NCBI GenBank assembly: GCA_015179025.1
Contig: WHUX01000016.1
Location: 186,001-250,000, forward strand
Direction: 5' to 3'
From: Terfezia claveryi
Lineage: Eukaryota; Ascomycota; Pezizomycetes; Pezizales; Pezizaceae
Length of the DNA: 64,000 bases
The notes under the pieces were generated by a model, which was not told where the DNA came from, did no database searches, and saw nothing but the letters and a program-made list of their open reading frames with translations. Position 1 is the stretch's first letter, and the number at the start of each line of letters is the position of its first letter. The translations under genes were made by a program, and so were the position numbers. Shown piece after piece: positions 32,772-43,388 of this stretch.

Positions 32772-34031
32772 CTATGACATCATCGCAACTGCCACATGCA
32801 AAAACCCATCCGGATAACTCGCCTCCTTCATCAACTCCACCAAGGGGGTATTCAGTGGTATCACAATCCCATGAAGAACTGGCTTCGCGATACGATTTGC
32901 GCGGGTGGAAAGGAATAACTCGGGCACCATCGTCCTAAGAACGGTGCCGACGGTCGTTGGTTCCCCTGTGTGTGAATAGTATTAGTCTCAACATACTCTG
33001 GGTACTTGGGGAGAGGAGCTGGGGGGAGCAACTAACGATGGCCTTGAAGGTATGGCGGAACTAACTTCTGTACGACTTTAGCGGCGGAGGGGAGGTAGAC
33101 TTTGATGGGAATGTGGCGAGTGGGGTAGGCGGTGTTTGTGATGAGGCGGTCGGCTATACACCAGAATGTGTCGAAGTTGCCTATTTGAAGAAACCGCGGG
33201 TAAGAAATACTGTTTATGCGGGTTCTGTGGAACTCTGGGATAAGAAAGGAGGGAATACGAGTCTCTATTGACTCCCATAACTTAGCTGAGTCCGCCATGG
33301 ACAAGCTCATAACCGCCCTGGAGTTGCCGTTGCGCAAATAATCCGCCTACAGAAGCGATTAACCAAAATCAGTCTCCACAAAACAAAATAGAGCATTTCC
33401 ATCTCCGGGAATGTGCGGTTTTTCTACGGTATTTTCCCACCTCCTTTATCGAGTTTACAAAAGAATCCTGCAGCGCGTTCGGACTATCTAGCCTCATGAG
33501 ATGTTCGGTCGGGTACTCCGAATAATGCAGTGTCAGAGTCCACGGTAACCTATGTTCATCTCCGCTGTTAAAGTCCATTGTCGCGTAGGAAGGGTCCCTG
33601 CCTGTGAGAATATCGTAGAGAAGACCAATTGGCCAGTGCCTAGGAACTGTACATCAGAAATAATACCGTTAAAAAGGTGGGATTATCGATGTACCATTTC
33701 AGCGGGACCCCCTCGAAATCCAGCCATGCCTCTGCAGGATTAACCGAGCATTTGTCGATGAGAAACGGCTCAAAGAAGGCGTATAGCTGAGGGTAAAATA
33801 GGGGTAGATATGACACTCGGGGGAGTTGGATCTATTGCTCCATCACCGTTAGCACTACACCTGTTGTGGTCGAGCAGCTGCATGAATGGAAGGAAATTGC
33901 GGGGCACGCACGTAAAACGGATCGGTGCTATCGAAAACCCGAGATTCGCCGGGGTTGAGGAGGATTTGAACGGGAATACTGCCGTCCCAGATAGCGCGGC
34001 GGATGGACGGTGGGGGTCCGTCGAAGCTCAT
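32772..34031 (-). CDS. atg5: Autophagy protein Atg5
   Basis: Six exons: complement(32772..32965, 33037..33180, 33259..33346, 33441..33639, 33695..33831, 33912..34031), 293 aa. All introns have GT-AG ends and the phases agree. The 78-nt intron at 33181-33258 is a multiple of 3 and open, but Atg5 proteins lack that insert, so I treat it as an intron. Signatures are IRRAIWDGSIPVQI, LPRVSYLPLFYPQL, the join LKW-HWPIGLLYD, ADYLRNGNSRAVMSLS, TRHIPIKVYLP, and the C-terminal KPVLHGIVIPLNTPLVEL. Atg5 is conjugated to Atg12 and, with Atg16, promotes Atg8 lipidation on the autophagosome membrane. The conjugated lysine would be the one in the early second UFD/helical linker, which I do not assign. It is divergent from shy1. 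Confidence 0.95.
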
Positions 34032-34195
34032 GGTATGTTGACGATGGAGAACATCGAAGCTTGAGGGAGTGAGTTCAGCACCTACATACACCTACACTAC
34101 ACCTACGGGGGCTTACGGTGGGGGAGGTCTTGGCAACGGGGAGTAACTTCATCACGACATTCACAGCACCAGCTCTACAAGCACCAGCCATAGCC
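34032..34195. promoter_or_regulatory. Short divergent promoter shared by atg5 and shy1
   Basis: Only 164 bp separate the two start codons, so regulatory elements must be shared or overlap. It contains CTACACCTAC-type direct repeats at about 34080-34106. No TATA box is evident. Confidence 0.6.
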
Positions 34196-35360
34196 ATGCC
34201 TCTTCCCCGGGGCACCGCACATCTCCTGCGCAGCTTTGCCCCTAGCCTTAACTTTCGTCCGGGCCCGCTCTCGAAGACCCAATTCTTCAGTCCCATCCAA
34301 AGCCCACATATCCTCCGGCATAACATACGGCAGCCCCTCCAACGCCGCTGCGCACACTCCCCCGCAGATGAGGGCTTTGAATCTGTCCTCGATCGCCCCC
34401 CGACGCTTGTTCGCACAGGGGGAAAACATAATCCCTATGGACTCGCCTTCCTCGGTATATCGTCCCACCCAAGCCCCCCCCCTCCACTACATCATTCCCA
34501 GCTAACCACTCTCCCCCACGCAGCTCTAATACCCATCATCTCCTTCGCCCTCGGCTGCTGGCAAGTCCACCGGCTCAATTGGAAAACCGACCTAATCGCG
34601 CGGTACGAAGACCGACTCATTCTTCCACCGCTCCCCCTTCCCCCCCAAATCGACCTCACTGCCCTCTCCTCCTTCGACTTCCGCCGTATCTTCACCACCG
34701 GCAAGTTTCGACACTCGGGCGAAATGCTCCTTGGCCCACGGATCCATGAAGGTGAAAACGGATTCATGGTCATCACGCCCCTGGACCGGCCGAACGGGGC
34801 TTCCACAATCCTGATCAACCGCGGATGGATACCCCAGAACAAGCAGCGACAGGAAGATCGTGATCCTGAGGCTTTGCCCAAGGGGGAGGTCCAGATGGAG
34901 GGACTCCTGAGACATGATGTCTGGAAGAAGAATATATTTACCCCCAAGAATAAGCCTGAGCGAGGGGAGTTTTATTTCCCAGATATAGAGCAGATGGCGG
35001 GGCTTGTTGGGGCGCAGCCGGTGTGGGTGGAGATGACGATGGAGCCGGATTATGTGGAGACGCAGGAGAGGATGAGGAAGGGCATCCCTGTTGGTAGGCC
35101 AGCGGAAGTTAACCTGAGGAATAACCATATGCAGTACATCGTGACTTGGTATGTATTAATCTGGAGCCATGCTTAAAAAACTCCCTCTCCAACGCCAAAC
35201 AATGTGCCAGTAATTTACAAATATTCATGAAGACAAATACTAATAGCAGAACGAATTTAGGTATGCCCTCTCTGCCGCAACAACATTCATGTTCTACCTT
35301 CTCGTTAAAAAGCCCCCAAGCGACATTACCCGACGGGTACGGCAAAACAGGGCTTGGTAA
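34196..35360 (+). CDS. SURF1/Shy1 cytochrome c oxidase assembly factor
   Basis: Join 34196..34454, 34524..35148, 35261..35360 gives 327 aa. The first intron contains GCTAAC and a CAG acceptor and joins LAFL to ALIPIISFALG; the second joins VTW to YALSAATT. The N-terminus is rich in Arg/Ser/His without early acids, fitting a mitochondrial presequence. Family blocks are FALGCWQVHRLNWKTDLI (first membrane segment and the W-Q-xxR-xxWK motif), FRRIFTTGKF, GFMVITPLDRP, ILINRGWIP and the C-terminal helix ATTFMFYLLV. Shy1 acts in the inner membrane in Cox1 haem insertion and maturation. The ATG at 34196 is the first in frame. Its 3' end lies only 18 bp from the stop of the convergent CENP-T gene. Confidence 0.93.
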
Positions 35361-35378
35361 TCGCCTCGCCTTGCCTAT

Positions 35379-37415
35379 TCAACCTTCTTCCTCCTCCTCC
35401 TCTTCAACTCCATCATCCAACGCACGAGCCTTTCCCTTCCCCTTAAGCTTTCTACTGCTCCTCCCTGCTACAGCCGCCGCCCTCCTCTTCTTCCCCCCCG
35501 CGCCCCCTTGCACAGGCATCCTAATCTCCTGTAGCAACTCCCTAGGCAAATACTTCTCCGCGAGCGAGAACATCGTGTTTTGGGGATTCAGTATCCGCTG
35601 CCTGCTCACCCATACATATATGTAAATACCGTGTACCATAGTTTTCAAAATGACAAAAAAAAAGGACATTTTTTTTTAGAGAATAAATTAGTACGTACCT
35701 CTTCATCAACAACTCTACATCCCCCTCTCCTACTGTCTTCCTCCCTGCATGCTCTGCATACTCTCCCAGCCGCACACATGCATTCTCGAAGAATATATCG
35801 CTGGCCTTTATGATCTGCGTGAGCGTCTCATTACTTATCCCCTTGCCGGCAGAGCCAGCGAAATTAGTGGCAAGTTTTTTTATTAGCCGGGGGGGAAGAG
35901 ATGGGATGGGGAGGTTGTAGCGGGAGAGTTTTAGAGGTTTTGTGGAAGGGGGCTTTGTTTTCCGGAGGGACTTGGTTGAGGCGGATTGTTTGGTTTTTAA
36001 CCAGGGGGGGTGGGTGATTGTTTGTTCTGCAACGTCGTTGTCGGGGAGGGAGAGGGTGTAGAGAGGGCGTGCCTGGTTGGGGAAGCCGGGTTCGTCGAGG
36101 TCGCTGAATGGGATGGTTGGACTGAATTTTGAATGCGCTTCGCCGAGGCGGATTGAATGTTCATCATCATCATCTCCCTCCTGCTCATCTCCCTCACCCT
36201 CACTATCAATATCCATCCTATCCCCACCGGCGTCCTCATCCCCACTCTCCTCCCCGTCCTCACCTCCATTCCTCTCGCCACCCTTATCCGGCACAAACCC
36301 CGGCACTATTAACTGAAACCCCCCAATACTATCCTCATATAGCCCCCCTATTTCCCCCGCAGCCGCCTCCTCATCCAGCAAAAACCGCCGATTCAAGTCC
36401 CCCGTGCTATCACCCATATCCAAGCCCTCCCAGATATTCTCTGTACTCTCATCCCCCCCGCCAGATCATTATCGCCATCATAATCATGGTGATGATTATT
36501 AACGCCAGACGTGGAACTATCCCTTCCCCCGGCCATGTGATGGAGCAGAGATTCGTCCCCCGCGCCTAGCTCCTCTAAATCCGCAAAATTGTCTGAAAGG
36601 CGGAAGCCAAAGCTCATTCTGTTGTAGCGGTAGGAATCCGGGGGCGCGCGGCGGGGGAGTTCCATTGAGGCGAGGGAGTCGTCAAGTGTACTATCATTGA
36701 GGGACGAGTCCTCTGCTTCCGTGCTGTGGGGGGCACCATTACCAAGAGTAGCGGATAGCCCAGGCATAGACGTGAATTTCCCATTGCCCGTCGCGTCGAG
36801 GTCGAAACTCAACCGACGTCCCCTTTGCGATGGTGGAGGGGGGAATTCATCATCACCATCACCATCCTCCTCGTCATCCAACCCTTCCGGATCGCTATGG
36901 TAATTAAACACTACACTCTCCCTCCTCGCACTGCCCGGAGCACTTACCAGGCTCGCCCGGGGGGTGGGCTTTGGTGTGGCGTCAAGGTAGAATGGGCGGG
37001 ACTTTGGGGCGAGCTGGAAACTAAGTTGTTTGAGGATGTCGATGGGCGAGTCACGTGCGTGCGTGGTGTGGAGATGCCAGCGGGCAGATTTGCGCCGCTC
37101 CCGCCCGGGGGTGAGTGCGCGTTTTGTTTCCCAGGCGCGGATGACGTGTGGCGATTTTGGGGGGGTCGGGGTCCGGGAGGGGCGGGGGGCCGGCCTAGGG
37201 TGGCGGCGGGGTTGCTCGGGGTGCGTCGGATGGAGGATGGGGGGCGAAGGGTCCTGCTGCGATGGGGGGTAATGGGGATAGGGGTGGGGGTTGGGGGTGT
37301 TGCTGGAGGGTTGCGGATTGGTACCTGCTCTGGTTGTTAGGGATAGATTGCGTAGGATCGATCGTTGTGTGCTTACCGGCGCGTCTGCGGGGTCCTTTAT
37401 TTTTCCGCCAAGCAT
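35379..37415 (-). CDS. Centromere protein T (CENP-T/Cnn1), one-base frameshift in a G run
   Basis: The N-terminus (RSILRNLSLTTRAGTNPQ, then TPGRERRKSARWHLHTT) is the conserved Ndc80-binding/basic region. A long acidic, low-complexity linker follows, then the histone fold (IPSLPPRLIKKLATNFAGSA; LTQIIKASDIFFENACVRLG; AEHAGRKTVGEGDVELLMKR). An intron (35602-35698) joins LLMKR to QRILNPQNTMFSLAEKYLP. The first frame runs from 37415 to the seven-base C run at 36453-36459 (G on the coding strand); an eighth base would continue directly into DESTENIWEGLDMGDSTG and the histone fold. With that base the total is 646 aa and the splice phase agrees. CENP-T links inner kinetochore DNA to the Ndc80 complex, so loss is not expected; a sequence error is the simpler reading. 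Confidence 0.85.
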
Positions 37416-37912
37416 CGTGCTGGGTCTTTTCCAGGTTCAGGTGTCGCATCCGTCACGAATCGTGAAGATGCCGTGGAACGACTCGAATCCCTCACGAATC
37501 GTGAAGAACAGAGCCTGAAGGTTATGTAAGCTGCACGATTCATCAGCCACTAATACTCGCCACAGTCCGCCAGCCACATGTGGGCTAGGTAACCTGGGTA
37601 CACGCCTTAAGTATCCCTATACAAACTCTTTTACATGTACCGTAACAAGAGAAAAAAAAGAAGACGGCTATGGGATTGCCATGCATTACTGCCACTGCCT
37701 TGAGCGGGTATATTCACGGCTGTGGTCTTTGGAGATTCCATAGAACATAGAATGTTGATCCATAGCTGGCTTCACCTGGGCTTGGCAACATCCCCTCCCA
37801 ACGACTTCTACTCCGCAACCCCGCTCTAATCCCTTCAGCAAACCTTCTGTAAACGTTGGATCCACAATGCAGCCAACAGCACACCAAATACCCACTCTCT
37901 CCTCCTCCAGTC
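37416..37912. promoter_or_regulatory. Divergent region between CENP-T and Asnsd1-like gene, with paired palindromes
   Basis: The 497-bp gap holds two copies of TCACGAATCGTGA at 37453-37465 and 37492-37504. Each is an odd palindrome (TCACGA-A-TCGTGA), and both are followed by AGA. They are 38 bp and 77 bp from the CENP-T start codon. A third half-site (GCACGATTCATC) is near 37531. They could be transcription-factor sites. Confidence 0.5.
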
Positions 37913-39766
37913 ATGTGTGGTATTCTATTCCGGCTGTCGAGCCAACCCCCTCCTCCGCCGTCATTACTCCCAAGTTCCCTCCTAACCCTCGTGTCGAATC
38001 GCGGTCCGAACTTTTGCAGCACACATACCATAACTCACGCGTCTAGTTCAATTCCCACTTGTCATCATCATCTCCAATTCACTTCTACGGTTCTTTCACT
38101 CCGCGGTGACCATCTTGCTCCTCAACCCCTCACCTGCTCCACGACAGGCTCGGTGCTCTGCTGGAACGGCGAGGCGTGGCGAATTGCCGGGCATGAGTTG
38201 CCTCGAGAGAAAAACGATGGAGAGGAAGTGTTCAAGCTCCTTTTGGGTTCGGAGGGAGAGGGAGTTAAGGGTGTTACTAGGGCATTAAGCTCGATCTCGG
38301 GGCCGTTTGCGTTTGTGTTTTATGATAAACCAAATGGAAGGGTTTGGTTCGGGAGAGATTGTTTAGGGAGAAGGTCTCTGTTGCGTCACCAAGCCAGTGT
38401 AGAAAGGGATGGGCATGATGGAGTAATAGTAGCAAGTGTGACGGATGGAGACAAGCAGAAGGGTTGGGAGGAGGTCGAGGCAGACGGCGTGTATTATATT
38501 GACCTTGAACGATCTACCCCAGTATTGCAACTGGCAGGCCTTCAGCAGGTGCCTTTTCTCCAAAAGGGAGATACAAGCACTGACGGAGTCCACATGCAAC
38601 TCCCATTTCCCCCGCTTAATCGAACCTTCCCCCCATCTATACCACCCCATCCGCTTACCCTAGACTCGAAGGCTCCCCACGAATTGAAAGTACTGCTACA
38701 AGAAGCTGTTCGGTTACGGGTTCAACACATTTACACTCCTGGTCAGCCACTACATGAAGCAGATGGGCTTGAGAAGAAGAAATCCAAAGTCGGCATCCTC
38801 TTCTCCGGAGGGCTGGACTGCACCGTCATCGCCCGTCTAGCGCACGAAGTTCTCCCCCACCACGAGCCCATCGATCTTCTCAATGTCGCATTCGAAAACC
38901 CACGTGTAGTTGAAGCCCGTACCAACGGCCCCACCCCTCCAAAGAACCATAAGAAAAAGAAGCTCAAAGACTCCACAGCCGAGCTAAATGGAGCTACCCC
39001 GGCCCCCGCTCCGGACACACAAACTCCCCCAGTCCCCATCGACCCCTATTCCCTTTGCCCTGACCGCCAAACCTGTATTTCCTCCCTCAGAGACCTACAA
39101 TCCTCCTGCCCCACTCGCACGTTCAACTTAATCCTAATTAACATCCCCCTATCAGAAACCCTTTCCCACAGACAGTCCGTGGTCGACCTTATCTACCCGC
39201 ACAACACGGAAATGGACCTTTCCATCGCCCTAGCATTTTATTTTGCCTCTCGTGGCCACGGGGCCCTGTATAATCCGAACCCTACCCACGAATCGCCATC
39301 AAAACAATATGCCACCCCCGCGCGGATCCTACTTTCGGGTTTGGGCGCAGACGAGTTATTCGCAGGCTATGCCCGCCACGAAACAGCTTTCCGCAGGGAG
39401 GGATACGACGCCCTACTTACCGAGCTAAACCTCGACGTGGGTAGGTTGGGGAAGAGGAATCTTGGGAGGGATGATAGAGTTATTAGTCAATGGGGGAAGG
39501 AGGGGAGGTATCCATTCTTGGACGAGAGGGTTGTAGTGTGGGCGATGGAAAGGTGTGTGTGGGAAAAATGTGATTTTGAGCAACGGAAGGACGGGAATGT
39601 GGAGGGGGAAGGGGGGAAGAAGGTGTTGAGACTGGTTGCGCAGATGTTGGGAATGCAGAATGTGTCGTGGGAGAAGAAGAGGGCGGTGCAGTTTGGTGCA
39701 AGGACGGCCAAGATGGAGTGTCATCCGCGTGGGGGAAGGGTTAAAGGGACGAGGTTGCTGAGTTAG
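37913..39766 (+). CDS. Asparagine synthetase domain-containing protein (ASNSD1/YML096W type)
   Basis: A single exon of 617 aa from the ATG at 37913, which puts Cys2 (MCGILFRLSS) at the position of the glutamine-amidotransferase nucleophile; the upstream frame has no better start. The N-terminal Ntn-type domain includes VSNRGPN, LSLRGDHL, GSVLCWNGEAW, GPFAFVFYD and FGRDCLGRRSLL. The C-terminal ATP-pyrophosphatase domain begins near residue 290 with VGILFSGGLDCTVIARLA and later GLGADELFAGYARH. These are asparagine-synthetase folds, but this divergent subfamily has no established asparagine-forming activity. A Lys/Pro-rich insertion lies after FENPRV (KNHKKKKLKD). Confidence 0.9.
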   Translation: MCGILFRLSSQPPPPPSLLPSSLLTLVSNRGPNFCSTHTITHASSSIPTCHHHLQFTSTVLSLRGDHLAPQPLTCSTTGSVLCWNGEAWRIAGHELPREKNDGEEVFKLLLGSEGEGVKGVTRALSSISGPFAFVFYDKPNGRVWFGRDCLGRRSLLRHQASVERDGHDGVIVASVTDGDKQKGWEEVEADGVYYIDLERSTPVLQLAGLQQVPFLQKGDTSTDGVHMQLPFPPLNRTFPPSIPPHPLTLDSKAPHELKVLLQEAVRLRVQHIYTPGQPLHEADGLEKKKSKVGILFSGGLDCTVIARLAHEVLPHHEPIDLLNVAFENPRVVEARTNGPTPPKNHKKKKLKDSTAELNGATPAPAPDTQTPPVPIDPYSLCPDRQTCISSLRDLQSSCPTRTFNLILINIPLSETLSHRQSVVDLIYPHNTEMDLSIALAFYFASRGHGALYNPNPTHESPSKQYATPARILLSGLGADELFAGYARHETAFRREGYDALLTELNLDVGRLGKRNLGRDDRVISQWGKEGRYPFLDERVVVWAMERCVWEKCDFEQRKDGNVEGEGGKKVLRLVAQMLGMQNVSWEKKRAVQFGARTAKMECHPRGGRVKGTRLLS

Positions 39767-41689
39767 GTATGGATTTTCTACTATATTTCTTCAAATGCAT
39801 ATTATCCTTTGGGCATTCAGTGGATGTAAGCTTGCCCGGAGTATAACGGGGGTTCCCAGTGATGACACACAGATACTGCTGAAGCTCTGCCAATGTACGT
39901 CGCTGCTTCGGTAGCGTACATATCCTTTCATCCCCCCTATCATAGAGCTCGCATGGATAGAACTTTGACCACCCTCCCTTCGGGGTTGTGGTGGTTGTAG
40001 GTATGTCTAGCGAGTGTTGGAATGGAGGGGTGGTGAAGTGGAGGGGGAGTTGTGATGGTGCAAAAGGCAAGTCTGAGGGACATCAAGTTAGTACGAGATG
40101 TGGATACAGGTGGATTTCATGGGAAATTGACTGACTGTAGTTTGGAGTAGGTTGTGCGGATTGTTTGCAACTATACCTGGGTAGTTCTGCGGGAGGAAAA
40201 GGCTTTTCAGTTACCATGTGTTATATGAATATCATGTGATATGAAATGAGACTTTTGTTGCAGCGGTGTAGTGTCCATGTGTAGCCTACAAGATACAATA
40301 GTAGACGTTCAATTGTACTCTGCTTGCAAGTGCCGGAGAAGCTCAATCTACATGAGTCTCCTCGGAGATATAGTCTCGTGCCCCAGAGGTAGTCCCCTGA
40401 TTCTCCCCAATAGGCGTTACTTTATTCTAACCTCTCGGGCAGTCAACCCTGATTTAAGGGAACAGATTCCCCCTTAAAAGATACGAAAACCTCCTCCTAT
40501 CCTTGCCGACACATGTAGAAGCGTGGACAACAAACCTAACGGGAGCAACCGCGACAACACTACAAGAAAAACAAGAACGTATATACATAATATCTCATTA
40601 CTTCTTTCTTTCTCTGTCCTCCTGAGCTTCCTGAGCTCCTTTGAACCTTCTCTTTCCCCCTCTGAGGACATTAAAATTATTCCCTCTAATGTATCACCTA
40701 CAGGTCTCGCCATCCTGTTCTTCAATTGGCTCTCTTGGCTTCGCCACGTGTCTTTTCCTCGCGCACTCCTTTGTGTCCTTGAAACTCCATATTCCGTTCC
40801 AGACAGGCAGCTTTGCTTTGGTTGGACTGTCAAATGCCACCACAGAAATCCTTATTCTGGGCGATGCTTTGGTTGGATCTATGGGCCCTCTCTAGTTCTT
40901 CATTTGGGATTTCTGCTGCTGTATTTCCTCCAGGCATGGGCATTGAGATATCCGAGCTTGAGATTCCTTTGGTTTGAATTACTTGATTACAACATAGGAA
41001 AGTGATTCAGGGTAATCCATTGATTTTACTTACGTCCGGTTAGCTCAGGGTAATGTTTTAATGAGTGAACTACATCTTCCCCCCCACCTCACAAATCACC
41101 GGAAGCTTGGAATGTATGACCTATTTTCCCTGGTCTTCTACATTCTATTGTAGTTATAATTTCTATAAATTACTTTAAGTCTTCTTTATATTTTGAGCCT
41201 TATCTGAATATCTACTTACTATGATTGCTTTCTGACATATTTACCTTTAGAGTTATTGTTTAATGCTCCCTCTATCTTCACTCATATTCTTCACCATAAG
41301 GCCATACCTCCACAATACTGCCTTCCAAGCCCTTGACCCTTTCCCTTGGGCAGCCTCTTTACTGCTTCAGCGGACTCTCAGGGGTATGGCAACCTTACCT
41401 TCTCTTATCTCCAATTGGCTAGGATATCCTATGCCCCCCGAGGAGGGTTGAATAGGCTGTACTCCATGGTTATGGACCGACCCTTCCTCCCTATTGCCAC
41501 CTCTATCCCGTTTTTCATCATACCACTTCCCAGAAGACATCGTAAACCACCGACTCTACATCTTTTCCTACTGGGGAGATCATCCTCTTCCTGGGAATTG
41601 CCCTCGTTTTTTCTCATGGCTCTCCTCCTCCCTCGAGGTCGATACTCGGTTTTGGTTGTTACGGTTTATATTCACATATATATGTTCTG
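39767..41689. other. Intergenic, no gene supported
   Basis: About 1.9 kb. Open frames around 40520-41005 and 41260-41450 are Phe/Leu/Ser-rich and have no recognised domain. They may belong to a decayed transposon whose right end is at about 42010, but that is conjecture. Confidence 0.4.
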
Positions 41690-41739
41690 GTCCGTTCCGG
41701 GATATGCCCGGTCCATACCGGTATGGACTGGGCCGTTGC

Positions 41740-42012
41740 GAGATTAACCCAATTGACCTGGAGGATGACTTGGAGGATGAACCGGAGGAGATCCCAATCG
41801 ACCCAGAAGTAGATGCAAGCTGTTACACGTCCCACAGCTCCCAGGCCAGCTTCCCGCCGATACTGCCTGCGCCGGGATTAATGATAGCCTAGTTGTATAC
41901 TTATATTTGATATAGGTCTAGTTAGGTATATTGTTATTTATTTTCAGTGCGTTATATACCAAATCCAGTAATTAAATACATTGCCCGCGAGCGGCCCAGA
42001 ACGTATATATAG
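41740..42012. mobile_element. Right-end copy of the long-TIR element found at 55.5-56.5 kb
   Basis: A coding-like tail (NPIDLEDDLEDEPEE, then IPIDPEV) followed by TAG and the non-coding end CTAGTTAGGTATATTG ... GTGCGTTATATACC ... CCCGCGAGCGGCCCAGAAC matches 56230-56452 in order. There the tail reads SPIDVEDDSIDPEG and the end CGAGCGGCCCGGAACA. A ~45-bp GC-rich insert present in the other copy is absent here. The left end of this copy was not found. Confidence 0.6.
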
Positions 42013-42075
42013 ATGGGATGAGATGATGTGGTTTGATTTTATTTGGTTTGCTTACTTTAAGGACATGCTTTGCTT

Positions 42076-42229
42076 CCATTTTTTTCGATTCAACTCCACT
42101 TCAGTCGTTTCGTAATGTTTATTAACGCATTTACTAGAAAGAAGGCGGAATGCCATTTTTTTCGATTCAACTCCACTTCAGTCGTTTCGTAATGTTTATT
42201 AACGCATTTACTAGAAAGAAGGCGGAATG
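42076..42229. repeat. Perfect 77-bp tandem duplication
   Basis: 42076-42152 and 42153-42229 are identical, including the seven-T run. No divergence means a very recent event or an assembly artefact. Confidence 0.97.
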
Positions 42230-43012
42230 AAAGGTATGCGGTTGGAAAGTACTACTGTCCGTAAACTGGAACATCTGTACAAAATTGCTCAATCTCAAAT
42301 AGGTCCTCTGAAAAGGTGTTTTGTTAATAGACTTGTTTATTAACTGTCGCTTGCCTCACATGGAATAACAGTTTGGTCAGTATTAGGTTGCCTCTCCAAA
42401 AGCGTACAACAGCACAAAAAAAACATAGAGTACACCAAACGCAGTCAAGACCAACAAAATAATAACCCCAACTTCTATGCCGCTGTGATATAAACAAGAA
42501 ATTAAGGATGTGCAGGAAACAGAAGGAATTCGAAAGACGCCAGAAGAAAGGTCTAGATGAAGATGACATGGTCGGGGTTGCAAGGAAGTATGCTCTAGAG
42601 TACAGGTTAGATTGCTTTGTTGCCTGGTGCTGGATGCTGGGATGTATGCAATCGAGCTGGGTACCGTGACTTTGCAATATCGAAAAGTACCTTGGTATAT
42701 ATTGGCCAGCACTGGTCCGGGTGTTGGGAATGAAATTTGTCCGATTCACGCATTTTTACCCCCCCCCCCCCCCTTGCCCCCTTCACCAGCCTATGTTAAA
42801 ATTGTTGCTCCCTCAGAGTGTCCCCCTCAAGTTTCTCCCTAGCTTCCCATACTAATCCACCAGGTACGTTCCCAGGCCGGGCTCCGTACATGTCCCGTTC
42901 GGCACATATTATGCGCTCCCGGACCCGGGAAGTTGTCCTGGTCCGAGCTTTACTTCCCAGACTTAGCTCCGGCCTCCTTGGGCTCAGTGTTCACTTTTGA
43001 TTCCAGTCAGAG

Positions 43013-43388
43013 TTACCGCCTTAAAATAAAAATGCTTCCGTTAATTGACATACCACTTTGGCGAGAGTGAAGCCAATCCCCATCGTAATCCCTCTTCTCC
43101 GCCGCCCCGGTAACCACCACAAGCTTTCCTTCGGGTATGGTCGCTAAATTTAATCCAATAAAACGCGATTAGCTTTGGTTATCCTTGGATATAGACCCTT
43201 TCTTCTGTATCCATACCTAAGTCTGATTCGCGCGAGAAGAGCCAGTCTCCATCATATCCTCTCTTCTGGGGTGTGGGCCCAGGCACAGCTGGACCGGGTG
43301 CATTTGCGGGCCTCGCAACAGGAGCGGCAGAGGCACCAAACATGAGAATGGTGAGTGGGATAAGAACGGTGAGCTTGCTGGGGGCCAT
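43013..43388 (-). CDS. Small secreted precursor with two KEX2-type repeats
   Basis: Join complement(43013..43143, 43217..43388) gives 100 aa. The 73-nt intron starts GTATGG and ends TTTAG, with frame kept. The N-terminus is a clear signal peptide (MAPSKLTVLIPLTILMFGASA), followed by a Pro/Ala spacer. Two Lys-Arg sites then each precede one repeat: KR-GYDGDWLFSRES and KR-DYDGDWLHSRQS, separated by a ~17-residue spacer ending GAAE. That signal peptide + spacer + dibasic-cleaved repeat plan is the plan of fungal KEX2-processed precursors (alpha-type pheromones, dikaritin RiPPs and related secreted peptides). It matches no pheromone I know and no UstY-type (DUF3328) gene is nearby. The C-terminus may end in a further short exon; the end is less certain than the repeats. 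Confidence 0.6.

Noticed and set aside
33181..33258. In-frame 26-codon insert in atg5
   Set aside because: It has GT-AG ends and orthologs lack it, so it is treated as an intron despite being open.
34082..34771. Long antisense frames across shy1
   Set aside because: The plus strand encodes the conserved SURF1 domain; the antisense frames have no family features.
42324..42749. Minus-strand frames ending in a hydrophobic helix (G-I-E-V-G-V-I-I-L-L-V-L-T-A-F-G)
   Set aside because: Could be a tiny membrane protein, but no supported start, no partner exon and no family match; left out of the gene list.
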